From positions 122,222 to 186,221 of the forward strand of contig JACDDS010000008.1 in assembly GCA_013816805.1 (NCBI GenBank): a stretch of DNA of 64,000 nucleotides, written 5' to 3'. The notes below the pieces were generated by a model, which was not told the origin of the DNA, did not search any database, and worked only from the letters and a program-made list of their open reading frames with translations. This DNA is from Chitinophagales bacterium (GTDB lineage: Bacteria; Bacteroidota; Bacteroidia; Chitinophagales; UBA10324). Positions 55,561 through 64,000 of this stretch are shown here, one piece after another (positions within the stretch are counted from its first letter, which is position 1; the number at the start of each line of letters is the position of its first letter). The position numbers and the translations under genes were made by a program.

Positions 55561-56685
55561 TTAAAACATATTCATTTTATAAATTACTCCTCTTTCCTTT
55601 AAGTAATTCATCATGAACCCGTAGCAGTTTTCGCTCCTGCCTATAAACTCCGGAGGACTAACTCCTTTTTCAGAATACAAACCTTGTAACACCAAAGTAG
55701 CTGCGGCCGTGCACGTATATCCGGTCGTCCTTGCCATAGAAGAAGTATTACTTGCAGTATCGTATTGATCAAAAAGGTCGTAGGTATATTTTCTTTTTAC
55801 GCCGTTTTCGAACCCTTCCACGATAACGTGCATAAGAGTAAATTCTTTTTCACCGGGTAAATAGCTCCATTGCGGAAATAGTAAATGTGCAGTCAACTCA
55901 ATCGGGGAAATTTTATTTCCATTTATCTCTATTTCATTTTTACTCAGGAATCCCATATCGCGCATGTTGCGCATAATATCGATGTGACCAGGATAGCGCA
56001 GCGTTTTTTCCTTCATATTAGGAATTTTAATGGTATTCACCAATGATCGAAGACCATCGGTGTTAAAGGCTTCCAGGGTACCAATCTGATCAAACTCAAT
56101 CAACTCAGGTTCTGAAAGCGCAGGACGAACCACCATTTTGCCATTCTCGACAATCCTCGATGGCCGGATGTATTCTTCCAGTACATCGATCGGTGAAAAA
56201 GGCGCCTTATATTGAAATGGCAAAGTGCGCGTAAAGGGTAATCCACCCACCATACATACAAAATTTTCAACGTTCATTCGCTCATTGTGAAACCCTAAAA
56301 TAATGTTGTCCATCCCGGGAGCTACGCCACAATCGACGATTGCAATAACATTATTTTTAATAGCTAGCTCATTTAGTGAGAGCGGGTCTTCAGGGAAAAA
56401 TGAAATATCGACGATATTTTTTCCAGAATTAATGACAGTTTGAACCATCTTAAAGCCCATAAAACCCGGAACAGCACCTACTATCAAATCGGCATCAGCA
56501 ATTACTTCTTCTATTATTTTCGAGTCAGAGAGATTTGCTTCCACTGTATTGATACTGTACTCCTCTGTTAATAAATCCAAGTTTTTTTTATTTATATCCA
56601 CCGATGTAACAGAATAGGATTTTGAGAGGTCAATTGCCATTGCCCGGCCAACCATACCTGCACCAAGAATAATTACCTTTTTCAT
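55561..56685 (-). CDS. Saccharopine dehydrogenase-family oxidoreductase
   Basis: This 374-aa NAD(P)-dependent protein starts with the Rossmann motif VIILGAGMVGRAMA (start M-K-K-V at 56685; the upstream in-frame start adds 12 unrelated residues). NIVDISFFPED and VDCGVAPGMDNII are typical of the LYS9-like branch. Substrate is uncertain: saccharopine, carboxynorspermidine and other opine-type reductases share the fold. Confidence 0.85.
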   Translation of the reverse strand: MKKVIILGAGMVGRAMAIDLSKSYSVTSVDINKKNLDLLTEEYSINTVEANLSDSKIIEEVIADADLIVGAVPGFMGFKMVQTVINSGKNIVDISFFPEDPLSLNELAIKNNVIAIVDCGVAPGMDNIILGFHNERMNVENFVCMVGGLPFTRTLPFQYKAPFSPIDVLEEYIRPSRIVENGKMVVRPALSEPELIEFDQIGTLEAFNTDGLRSLVNTIKIPNMKEKTLRYPGHIDIMRNMRDMGFLSKNEIEINGNKISPIELTAHLLFPQWSYLPGEKEFTLMHVIVEGFENGVKRKYTYDLFDQYDTASNTSSMARTTGYTCTAAATLVLQGLYSEKGVSPPEFIGRSENCYGFMMNYLKERGVIYKMNMF

Positions 56686-56744
56686 TTTTAAATTCAGATT
56701 TATAATGAGAGAATATGGCACCCTGCACGATGCCTGCTCACCGC

Positions 56745-57434
56745 TTACAGCCTCCAGTCAATTGGGGCTATTTGATGTGACTTCAGATATTCATTTGCCT
56801 TTGAGAAATGCCTGCATCCGAAAAAGCCGTTATCAGCACTATAAGGTGAGGGGTGCGCTGCTTTCAGAATCAGGTGCTTACTGGAATCTATCAGCGAAGC
56901 TTTCTCCTGCGCAAATTTGCCCCACAACATAAAAACCAAATGGTCCCTTTTAGCGGATAACTGTCGAATGGTTTCATCTGTGAAATGCTGCCAGCCAAGA
57001 TCTTTATGGCTCGATGGTTTATTGGCCTGAACAGTAAGTATGGCATTCAGTAAGAATACTCCTTGCTTCGTCCACTTTTCAAGGTTGCCATGGTCAGGGA
57101 TTTGAACACCTGTATCGTTTCTTAATTCCTTAAAAATATTAACTAAAGATGGTGGCTGCCGGACACCTTTTGGAACGGAAAAGCAAACTCCATGAGCTTG
57201 TCCGGTGCCATGATAGGGGTCCTGCCCTAACAGCACCACCTTTACCTTATCGAAGGAGGTTAAATTATATGCATTGAAAATTAATTGGCCTGAGGGATAC
57301 ATTATTTTCCCTTCCTGCTTTTGATTTTGTAATGAGTTTTTAATCGATTGGAAATAATCTTTGGAAAATTCTTCTTTCAAAACCTCTTTCCATGAAGGTT
57401 CTATTTGAACATTTGGAATTTCGACTGCTGGCAT
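56745..57434 (-). CDS. ung: Uracil-DNA glycosylase
   Basis: This 229-aa enzyme removes uracil from DNA. Family 1 motifs are complete: GQDPYHGTGQAHG with the catalytic Asp, FLLNAILTV, and HPSPYSADNGFFG. Length is standard. It lies between the saccharopine dehydrogenase and VWA-protein genes. Confidence 0.96.
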   Translation of the reverse strand: MPAVEIPNVQIEPSWKEVLKEEFSKDYFQSIKNSLQNQKQEGKIMYPSGQLIFNAYNLTSFDKVKVVLLGQDPYHGTGQAHGVCFSVPKGVRQPPSLVNIFKELRNDTGVQIPDHGNLEKWTKQGVFLLNAILTVQANKPSSHKDLGWQHFTDETIRQLSAKRDHLVFMLWGKFAQEKASLIDSSKHLILKAAHPSPYSADNGFFGCRHFSKANEYLKSHQIAPIDWRL

Positions 57435-57468
57435 TATTTATAACTTGAATTCCAAAATTAAAAAACAA

Positions 57469-59598
57469 CTAATATCCGCCGTTGAATTTCCTGATTCCCC
57501 ATTCCAAAGTCATTAAAATTAATAAAGGAAGAAGAAGCCAGCGAAGGTTGATAAGTGGCTGGGTGCGGGTTGAACTATACAAGATGGGTTTTATTTCCTG
57601 TTTTGCCTGAACAACTTTTAAGAGCTCATTGGTTTGCGATGGGTAAAATAATTTACCGCCTGTCTTTTCGCTGAGCGCATAAAGAAGCTGATGGTTAGCA
57701 CGTGTACTTAAAAGTTCAATCTGTGTAGGAGCTACCGAAAAGGTACCCGCATGAACTAAATCTTTTTTATTGTAAATCACATGTGCTTTATATGAATAAT
57801 TTCCTGCGGGGAAGTTTCCTGCATTCAAAGAATAAGAATTGGAAATTTTACTAAATACAAAAGGATATTCTTTTCCCTGTTCATCTTTAATCATCATGGA
57901 TACATCAGGTTCATTTAAGAGCTCATTTGATTCATTTAATAGTTCAGCATCGAATATTACGGATTCATCTTCACTGAAAATCCGGTTGCCGGTAGCCTGG
58001 CGTTCTTTTTCCAGATGGACGCGGAATTGCTGTTCATCGGGCTTTATTGAAAGAAACTGAATTACTGCTGAAATGAGTGCATCAAATGCTTCATGATTGG
58101 CATTTTGCAAATAATCATACAGTCTCCAGCGCCACAATCCTTCTCCGGCAATTACGCCGCTGCGGCCATTTAGATCCTGCTGTAAAAGAATAAGCGGATA
58201 AGCAGTTGAGACGGCTCCAATTTTCTGTCGCAATAAAACGGAGGCGCCCGGAGATACCCTGTAATCTGCAAACGGGGAAGCTAACGGAGGTAACCCCGGG
58301 ATTAATTTCAAGACATTATCCGGTAAAGTAAACAGGGTAAACGTATTTTCTACGGAAGCCACTGCATCTGTTGTAGACCCATTCCCCCCTGAAAGGTTTA
58401 CCATCGATTGCAAATTGTTGAAGACGGAGGTATTTGTTTGAGCCCCGAGGATAAAAAGAATTGATTTTTTTTTCGCTTTGATGCTTTGAATCAGTGAAGA
58501 AACATTTGCCTGTTGCGCAGATGGAATTTCATGCAGAATAAAGAGATTATAGTCGTTAATATTTCCAGGAACATTTCCATTAAAGAAAATCTGTACTTCA
58601 TAATTTTTATTGATCTCAATAGATTGCTTTATAGCCGCAATATCAGGATGCGGGGCATTTGCAAGAATGCATATCTTTTGTTTCTTTTCCACCACCTCAA
58701 CAAAAATATCCCTGACATTATTTTGGTCAGAAGCTTCGTTTAAAAGATGTGAAAGCCTTATCTGGTAATGGATTACACCTGCCTCATTGGCCCTGAGCAG
58801 GAATTCGCTGGCATTTTCTTCCTCATCACCCTGGATAGATATATTTTTCTGATCTATTGTATTTTCTTTTCCATTCACTATTCTGCTGATAACAATCGTT
58901 GACTGCTCATTCGGACAAAAGAGTGCCTGCCATTCAACCTTAACAGGAAAATAGTCATTTAAAAATACCGACCGGTTAAACCTCACCCCTGAAATAAGCA
59001 GATCCCGCCTGGTAGTAGTATCTCCCAGTCCAATCGTATAGATCGGCACATTTACACTGCTGTTTACATATACCGGATTGCTGCCCTGGTTATAGATACC
59101 GTCGGTGGCGAGGATAATGGTACCAAGATTTTGGTTAGAATAAAGACCTTGAATCTCACTTAAAGCTGCTGCAATGTTTGTAGCTTTTTCGCTATAGGAA
59201 AAATCGATGCCTTCTTTAAGCGAACTGCCAAAAGAATAGTTTTTTACATCATAGTTTTTAGACAAATTGTTTACTAAGTCACGAATATGATTTGCATATT
59301 GAAGAGAGTCTGCTTTTGTTTGATTTAAATGAACAGATTCTGAGTTATCCTGCGCAAAAACTACGATTGGCTTTTCTATCCGGTTAGAAACCGTTCTGAT
59401 TAAGGGAGATAACAATAAAAAGGCAATGGTACTTATAGCCAGAGTCCGTAAAACAGCCAGCATCCAAATTACCTTTTTAAAAGATGCTCCAAGCTCCCGA
59501 AACTGACTTTCACGATAGTAAAGAATAAATGCATAGATAACACCCAGCAACAGGCATAATAGGATGTACCAGGCAGGATATGGTAAAGTCAGGTTCAC
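57469..59598 (-). CDS. VWA-domain membrane protein
   Basis: This 709-aa protein has two N-terminal transmembrane helices (~7-25 and ~45-65), a von Willebrand factor A domain with the MIDAS sequence AQDNSES (~92) and LATDGIYNQG, a beta-rich region (~200-650), and a C-terminal helix (~685-700). It resembles the BatA/BatB-like Bacteroidota proteins only in having VWA with flanking helices. No MoxR ATPase is nearby. Confidence 0.75.
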   Translation of the reverse strand: MNLTLPYPAWYILLCLLLGVIYAFILYYRESQFRELGASFKKVIWMLAVLRTLAISTIAFLLLSPLIRTVSNRIEKPIVVFAQDNSESVHLNQTKADSLQYANHIRDLVNNLSKNYDVKNYSFGSSLKEGIDFSYSEKATNIAAALSEIQGLYSNQNLGTIILATDGIYNQGSNPVYVNSSVNVPIYTIGLGDTTTRRDLLISGVRFNRSVFLNDYFPVKVEWQALFCPNEQSTIVISRIVNGKENTIDQKNISIQGDEEENASEFLLRANEAGVIHYQIRLSHLLNEASDQNNVRDIFVEVVEKKQKICILANAPHPDIAAIKQSIEINKNYEVQIFFNGNVPGNINDYNLFILHEIPSAQQANVSSLIQSIKAKKKSILFILGAQTNTSVFNNLQSMVNLSGGNGSTTDAVASVENTFTLFTLPDNVLKLIPGLPPLASPFADYRVSPGASVLLRQKIGAVSTAYPLILLQQDLNGRSGVIAGEGLWRWRLYDYLQNANHEAFDALISAVIQFLSIKPDEQQFRVHLEKERQATGNRIFSEDESVIFDAELLNESNELLNEPDVSMMIKDEQGKEYPFVFSKISNSYSLNAGNFPAGNYSYKAHVIYNKKDLVHAGTFSVAPTQIELLSTRANHQLLYALSEKTGGKLFYPSQTNELLKVVQAKQEIKPILYSSTRTQPLINLRWLLLPLLILMTLEWGIRKFNGGY

Positions 59599-59697
59599 TT
59601 TATGGCAGCTAAAAATTATGGATAATTAACAAATAAAATAAGGTCTTTATCAGCAAACACCCGGAAGAAGAACAGTTTTGAACGTATAATAAACTGT

Positions 59698-60444
59698 TCA
59701 AGTATTCAGTCCTCCGCAAACAGAAATTACCTGTCCGTTTACATAGCTCGAAAGGTCAGATGCAAGAAACAAGCAAACTTTTGCAACCTCCTCCGGTGTC
59801 CCCTGACGCCCGAGGGGAATATTTTTTTTGAATTGTTCTTTTACTTCATCACTTATTGCATGAGTCATATCAGTTTCTATGTACCCGGGAGCAATAGCAT
59901 TACAGCGGATATTACGCGAACCCAGCTCTTTTGCAAGAGATTTGGTGAATCCTATAATTCCTGCTTTAGATGCAGAATAGTTCGTTTGACCAGCGTTGCC
60001 CGTAATACCGACAATAGAGCTCATGTTGATAATAGAACCGTTACGCTGCTTCATCATAGGCTTGCTTACATTTTTTGAAATATTAAAAATGGATTTAAGG
60101 TTGGTGTCCATCACTTCGTCCCATTGCTGTTCGCTCATGCGCAGGATTAAATTATCCCTGGTAATGCCTGCATTATTTACCACTATATCTATGGTTTTAA
60201 ATTCCAAAAGCACATTGTTTACCAGTTTTTCTGCTTCGGAATAAGAAGAAGCATCGCTCTTATACCCTACTGATTTAACTTCCATTGCCCGTAACCTGTT
60301 TTCCAGTGTCAGCGCTTTTCCTTCGGAAGACAAATAAGTAAAGGCAATATGGGCACCGTGCTCTGCAAACTTTTTTGCAATGGCCTCGCCAATGCCGCGT
60401 GACGCGCCGGTGATCAGAGCAGTCTTTCCCTCAAGAAGCTTCAT
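59698..60444 (-). CDS. fabG: 3-oxoacyl-[acyl-carrier-protein] reductase
   Basis: This 248-aa short-chain dehydrogenase has the cofactor loop TGASRGIGEAIA, NNAGITRDNL, and the catalytic Ser/Tyr/Lys in SIVGITGNAGQTNYSASKAG. Together these are the FabG signature: it reduces beta-ketoacyl-ACP in fatty-acid elongation. The leader upstream holds a heptamer repeat. Confidence 0.93.
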   Translation of the reverse strand: MKLLEGKTALITGASRGIGEAIAKKFAEHGAHIAFTYLSSEGKALTLENRLRAMEVKSVGYKSDASSYSEAEKLVNNVLLEFKTIDIVVNNAGITRDNLILRMSEQQWDEVMDTNLKSIFNISKNVSKPMMKQRNGSIINMSSIVGITGNAGQTNYSASKAGIIGFTKSLAKELGSRNIRCNAIAPGYIETDMTHAISDEVKEQFKKNIPLGRQGTPEEVAKVCLFLASDLSSYVNGQVISVCGGLNT

Positions 60445-60446
60445 AA

Positions 60447-60496
60447 ATGAAAGGTGAAAAGGTTAGAAGTTAAAGGTTAAAAGTGAAAAGTGAAAA
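60447..60496 (-). repeat. Heptanucleotide tandem repeat in the fabG leader
   Basis: Seven units can be phased on the plus strand: ATGAAAG, GTGAAAAG (one extra A), GTTAGAA, GTTAAAG, GTTAAAA, GTGAAAA, GTGAAAA. All follow GTKAAAR, where the transcript strand reads as pyrimidine-rich. They end three bases before the fabG start codon, in the ribosome-binding position. Repeat number could change by slippage and alter expression. Confidence 0.75.
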
Positions 60497-60613
60497 TTCC
60501 TGAATGCACAATACAAAAAAGGTCAACTTAATTGATGGTTAGCTGCAAAACCATAGCTTATTTAATTAATAAATGTGATAGCAGTATGTGATTTACCGTT
60601 CTCTTTGCGGCAT

Positions 60614-61486
60614 TCACTTTCTAATCGCCTTCATCATCATTTCCCCAATTACGGCCGGGCTTTCGGCAACCGTAACTCCGCATTCCTTTAATATTTGAAT
60701 CTTGGCTGCTGCTGTATCGTCCGCTCCGCCGATGATGGCGCCTGCATGACCCATTCTCCGTCCTGGCGGGGCAGTTTGCCCGGCAATGAAACCGACTATG
60801 GGTTTGGTACCATTAACTTTTATCCAGCGTGCTGCTTCAGCTTCCATGCCGCCTCCTATCTCCCCAATCATTACAATTCCATCCGTCTGGGGGTCATTCA
60901 TAAACATCTCCACTGCCTCCCGCGTAGTTGTGCCGATTATGGGATCACCGCCTATACCTATGGCGGTGGAAATACCCAAACCGGTTTTACATACCTGGTC
61001 TGCAGCTTCGTAAGTAAGCGTACCGGATTTCGAGACAATTCCAATATTACCCGGCTTAAAAACGAATCCAGGCATAATGCCCACTTTTGCCTCATTGGGA
61101 GTAATTACTCCCGGACAATTCGGTCCGATCAGGCGGCAGTTCTTACCATTTAAATATTCCTTTGCTTTCACCATATCCTGAATGGGAATGCCTTCTGTAA
61201 TACAGACAATCACCTGGATTCCTGCGTCAGCGGCTTCCATAATGGCATCAGCAGCAAAAGCCGGCGGTACAAAAATGATAGACACATTTGCACCTGCCTT
61301 CATAACGGCATCTTCAACTGTATTAAATACCGGCCTCTCAAGATGACTTTGTCCGCCCTTACCCGGGGTAACGCCGCCCACAACGGTAGTTCCGTATTCA
61401 ATCATCTGCGAAGCATGAAAAGTACCTTCCTGACCTGTGAAACCTTGTACAATAACTCTTGAATCTTTATCAACCAATATGCTCAT
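60614..61486 (-). CDS. sucD: Succinyl-CoA ligase, alpha subunit
   Basis: This 290-aa subunit has the CoA-binding Rossmann part ([15 protein letters not shown]), [20 protein letters not shown], and the phosphohistidine loop [17 protein letters not shown], so the active His is intact. It acts in the TCA cycle with SucC, whose gene is not in the window. Confidence 0.96.
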   Translation of the reverse strand: MSILVDKDSRVIVQGFTGQEGTFHASQMIEYGTTVVGGVTPGKGGQSHLERPVFNTVEDAVMKAGANVSIIFVPPAFAADAIMEAADAGIQVIVCITEGIPIQDMVKAKEYLNGKNCRLIGPNCPGVITPNEAKVGIMPGFVFKPGNIGIVSKSGTLTYEAADQVCKTGLGISTAIGIGGDPIIGTTTREAVEMFMNDPQTDGIVMIGEIGGGMEAEAARWIKVNGTKPIVGFIAGQTAPPGRRMGHAGAIIGGADDTAAAKIQILKECGVTVAESPAVIGEMMMKAIRK

Positions 61487-61546
61487 AACTCTTCTTATAA
61501 GTGTTGTTCTGTTAAACTATTATACTCTTTAAACCGATGCAATTAT

Positions 61547-62311
61547 TTAAGCCTTATTTTCTATCTCCCGCATTTCACGAAGAAATTTAGAAGCAAATAC
61601 AAAATCATTAAATTCCTGGTTGGTGCTGTGAAATACTTCGTAGCGATTCCCCTCCCAGCACTTAATTCCACGGTACAGGAATAAAATGTAATCACCAATG
61701 CCCATTACGGAATTCATATCGTGTGTGTTTACAACGGTTGTAATGGTGTATTCAACCGTAATTTCATGAATAAGCTCATCAATTAAGATGGAAGTTTGAG
61801 GGTCAAGGCCTGAATTAGGCTCGTCACAAAAAAGATACTTTGGATTAAGCACTATGGCTCGTGCAATACCTACGCGCTTTTTCATGCCGCCGCTTAATTC
61901 GCTCGGAAGTAATTTATTAGACCCTTTAAGATTGACACGATCCAGGCAAAAATTCACCCGTTTCAGCTTTTCTCTGGTTGTTTGGTTGGTGAACATATTG
62001 AGCGGAAACAATATATTCTGTTCCACGGTCATGGAATCGAAGAGAGCACTCCCCTGGAAAAGCATTCCTATTTGGGTGCGGATAGCTTTTCTTGCGCTTT
62101 CATCAGCAGATGCAAGGTCAATATAGTTATCATAAAGGATGGAACCTCCGGATGGGTTCATCAAGCCAACCATGCATTTCATCAAAACCGTTTTCCCGGA
62201 ACCGCTGGCGCCGATTACCAGGCTGGTTTTGCCGGGCTCAAAATTTCCTGAAATTCCTTTCAGCACTTCACGGTCGCCAAATGATTTCCGTACGTCCTGG
62301 ATTTCAATCAT
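61547..62311 (-). CDS. ABC transporter ATP-binding protein, MlaF-like
   Basis: This 254-aa ATPase has Walker A GASGSGKT, the signature LSGGMKKR and Walker B YLFCDEPNSGLD. Ser-Gly-Gly-Met-Lys-Lys-Arg is typical of the Mla/Mce lipid-transport group. It overlaps the permease gene by 4 bp, so they form a pair. Lipid trafficking to or from the outer membrane is inferred from the family. Confidence 0.9.
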   Translation of the reverse strand: MIEIQDVRKSFGDREVLKGISGNFEPGKTSLVIGASGSGKTVLMKCMVGLMNPSGGSILYDNYIDLASADESARKAIRTQIGMLFQGSALFDSMTVEQNILFPLNMFTNQTTREKLKRVNFCLDRVNLKGSNKLLPSELSGGMKKRVGIARAIVLNPKYLFCDEPNSGLDPQTSILIDELIHEITVEYTITTVVNTHDMNSVMGIGDYILFLYRGIKCWEGNRYEVFHSTNQEFNDFVFASKFLREMREIENKA

Positions 62312-63075
62312 AATAACATTTGTGCGAGCAAATAGTCAAAAATAAGAATGAGAATACTGATAATTACTACAGCACTGGTTGCAGATTTACCGACTTCCAG
62401 CGCGCCTCCCGAAGTGGTGTAACCCATATATGCAGCTACAGATGAAATAATAAAACCAAATGTAGTGGCTTTAATTATGGCAAAAGTAACTGTGAAGGGA
62501 ATAAAATATTGAATGGCTCCCTGTATAAATTCAGTACTTGTTAATGCCCCTGCCAGCTCACCGATAATATAACCTGAATAGATCTGAATGTACCCGGAAA
62601 CAATCACCAGCAACGGAACCATCAAGGTAGAAGCAAGTACTTTTGGAAGGATAAGGTATGCTACGGAATTGACTCCCATGATTTCCAAAGCATCTATCTG
62701 CTCTGTGATGCGCATGGTACCCAGTTCTGAAGCAATACTGCTTCCTATTTTTCCCGCAAGGATTAAACAAACAACGGTAGGCGCCATTTCAATAATGCTG
62801 GTATTGGTTACAATAGAGCCAATGATGGATTTGGATAAAAGAGGAGTAGTGAACTGAAAAGCAGTTTGAACGGTAATTACCGCACCGAGAAATAAGGAAA
62901 TGATTATTACAATTGCAAGAGACCCAATGCCGATTGCCACCATCTGGCGCATCAGCTCTTTCCAGTATAGTGTTGGTTTTTCAGGCCGCACAAACATACG
63001 GCGCATGAGGATGAGGTAACTGCCAAAATTTTTAAAGAATAAAAAAACGCTCATTTCAACTAGTGACGGCGCCAA
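62308..63075 (-). CDS. ABC transporter permease, MlaE-like
   Basis: This 255-aa permease has five predicted helices, with GSSIASELGTMRITEQIDALEIMGVN, the conserved MlaE cytoplasmic loop. It pairs with the ATPase just downstream. The MCE-domain substrate protein (MlaD-like) is not in the window and may lie elsewhere. Confidence 0.9.
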   Translation of the reverse strand: MAPSLVEMSVFLFFKNFGSYLILMRRMFVRPEKPTLYWKELMRQMVAIGIGSLAIVIIISLFLGAVITVQTAFQFTTPLLSKSIIGSIVTNTSIIEMAPTVVCLILAGKIGSSIASELGTMRITEQIDALEIMGVNSVAYLILPKVLASTLMVPLLVIVSGYIQIYSGYIIGELAGALTSTEFIQGAIQYFIPFTVTFAIIKATTFGFIISSVAAYMGYTTSGGALEVGKSATSAVVIISILILIFDYLLAQMLL

Positions 63076-63231
63076 AAATACTTTTTTTATCAGAAGGATT
63101 TAAAGGGTAAGTAGTACTTACAGCAGATGAACCATCAACTAACCATTAAGATGGAGATTAATTGTTCCATACCGCCCTAAAACAAATTTACTGTATTAGA
63201 TAATTATGTATCTTGATTAGAGATTTATAGT

Positions 63232-64000
63232 ATGTATAAGAAAGTTTTACTTCTTCCACTTATTTTCCTTAGCAAAATCTTACAGGCCCAGGTTTACACC
63301 GTACCTGGCGCTCAAATACAGCCGGCATGGGTTTTTCCTTTATGGTTTGAAGATGGCAGCGGAGCGAAGGACACCTTATATTTTTGCTATGATCCGGATG
63401 CTGATGTTCCGTATGCCGATACAATATTCGGAGAAAAAAAAGAGATTTTAGATAGCATTAAGTTTCAGGCGTATTATTGGTGTGCACTTGATTCAAACCA
63501 TAGTGCATATAGAAAAATTACAACAATTTATTTGGGAAATGGGGCAAATATATGTTTTCTAAATGTTCAGATGCCTTTAACGTTACGTTGGGATTCTAAG
63601 GTTCTGAACAGTGACTCTCTGCCATTTCCTGATCAGGCGCCTGCTCCCCGCGCAGAAGGTGTTTTAGCGTATGATCTGCCCATGGAGATTAACATGTGCT
63701 CCTTTGAATTGCCTCTTCTTATGACAGACACTACGCTTTATGCCTGGGACACCCTTTGCAGCTTTAGCGACAGTATTGTGTTTGAGGGACCAAGCGCTTC
63801 TTACCTGAGCTTTCACGTTGAGCCCTGGAAAGGAATTTTATTAGGAGTTGATAACAGTGCGGATAAGCAGGAAAAGTTTTTTGTCTATCCCAATCCGATG
63901 CATAACGAATTACAGGTGATAGCAAAAAATGTTAGTGCAAGTGCAGTAATAAAAATTATGGACATGCTTGGCAATGTTCGCCTCAGTGAAACAATGAGAT
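63232..64000 (+). CDS. Secreted T9SS cargo protein, 3' end off window
   Basis: At least 256 residues of a plus-strand frame begin at ATG 63232. They contain a signal peptide (LLLPLIFLSKILQAQ), a beta-rich part, and the start of a T9SS sorting domain (FFVYPNPMHNELQVI at ~220-234). The protein is small for such cargo. No catalytic motif is visible, so its role is unknown. Only the last ~40-50 residues are missing. Confidence 0.8.
   Translation, partial: MYKKVLLLPLIFLSKILQAQVYTVPGAQIQPAWVFPLWFEDGSGAKDTLYFCYDPDADVPYADTIFGEKKEILDSIKFQAYYWCALDSNHSAYRKITTIYLGNGANICFLNVQMPLTLRWDSKVLNSDSLPFPDQAPAPRAEGVLAYDLPMEINMCSFELPLLMTDTTLYAWDTLCSFSDSIVFEGPSASYLSFHVEPWKGILLGVDNSADKQEKFFVYPNPMHNELQVIAKNVSASAVIKIMDMLGNVRLSETMR

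Noticed and set aside
1..64000. tRNA, rRNA and CRISPR search by eye
   Set aside because: No T-loop/acceptor pattern, rRNA core or regularly spaced direct repeats were found; a covariance-model scan would be needed to exclude small RNAs.

Overview
This 64-kb window is a chromosomal segment of a Bacteroidota bacterium, probably close to Chitinophagales/Saprospiria, at roughly 40% GC. Three lines of evidence support this. Six proteins are large, start with a signal peptide and end in a type IX secretion (T9SS) C-terminal sorting domain, and a PorP/SprF-type T9SS membrane protein is also encoded. Promoters fit the Bacteroidota pattern TTTG-N17..20-TAnnTTTG. The gene neighbourhoods (rpmH-rnpA-yidD; rplM-rpsI-rpsB-tsf-pyrH-frr; mnmG-ybeY-anti-sigma kinase-DUF4175) are those of the phylum. 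No tRNA, rRNA, CRISPR array, prophage or insertion sequence was recognised.

Region 1 (1-10.5 kb) is the accessory part. It begins with the N-terminus of an ABC ATPase. It then carries two paralogous arylsulfotransferase-like (ASST) exoproteins flanking a formylglycine-type sulfatase, a GT39-like membrane glycosyltransferase and a Pr6Pr-like membrane protein. Decayed fragments of a third ASST gene and of a second glycosyltransferase copy show that this block was built by duplication and is partly eroding. A lipoprotein gene and a truncated DUF4440 fragment close the region.

Region 2 (10.7-32.3 kb) is mostly housekeeping: nadB, acylphosphatase, an RsmI-like methylase, an alkyl-purine glycosylase, PorP, upp, a persulfide-dioxygenase/rhodanese fusion with two tandem ArsR regulators, tsaB, a CtpA-type protease, rpmH/rnpA/yidD, rho, serS, nadA, a radical-SAM/SPASM protein, and the translation operon rplM-rpsI-rpsB-tsf-pyrH-frr. 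The RNase P protein gene has no usual start codon after rpmH and seems to begin inside it.

Region 3 (32.4-46.1 kb) is mixed. It has a Doc-type toxin coupled to a large DNA-binding partner, a group II PLP decarboxylase, rlmD, a multiply broken gene, a secreted GH9 cellulase, DUF763 and DUF72 proteins, small membrane proteins, and an ECF sigma/anti-sigma pair.

Region 4 (46.1-64 kb) holds a choice-of-anchor-B exoprotein, mnmG, ybeY, an RsbW-like kinase, a giant DUF4175-like coiled-coil membrane protein, saccharopine dehydrogenase, ung, a VWA membrane protein, fabG with a heptanucleotide-repeat leader, sucD, an MlaFE-like ABC transporter, and the start of a further T9SS cargo gene that runs off the window.

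The most unusual items are the secreted sulfotransferase/sulfatase/glycosyltransferase block, the rnpA-rpmH overlap, the Doc module with a 357-residue partner, the cysteine-free ArsR pair beside a persulfide-processing enzyme, and the heptamer repeats.
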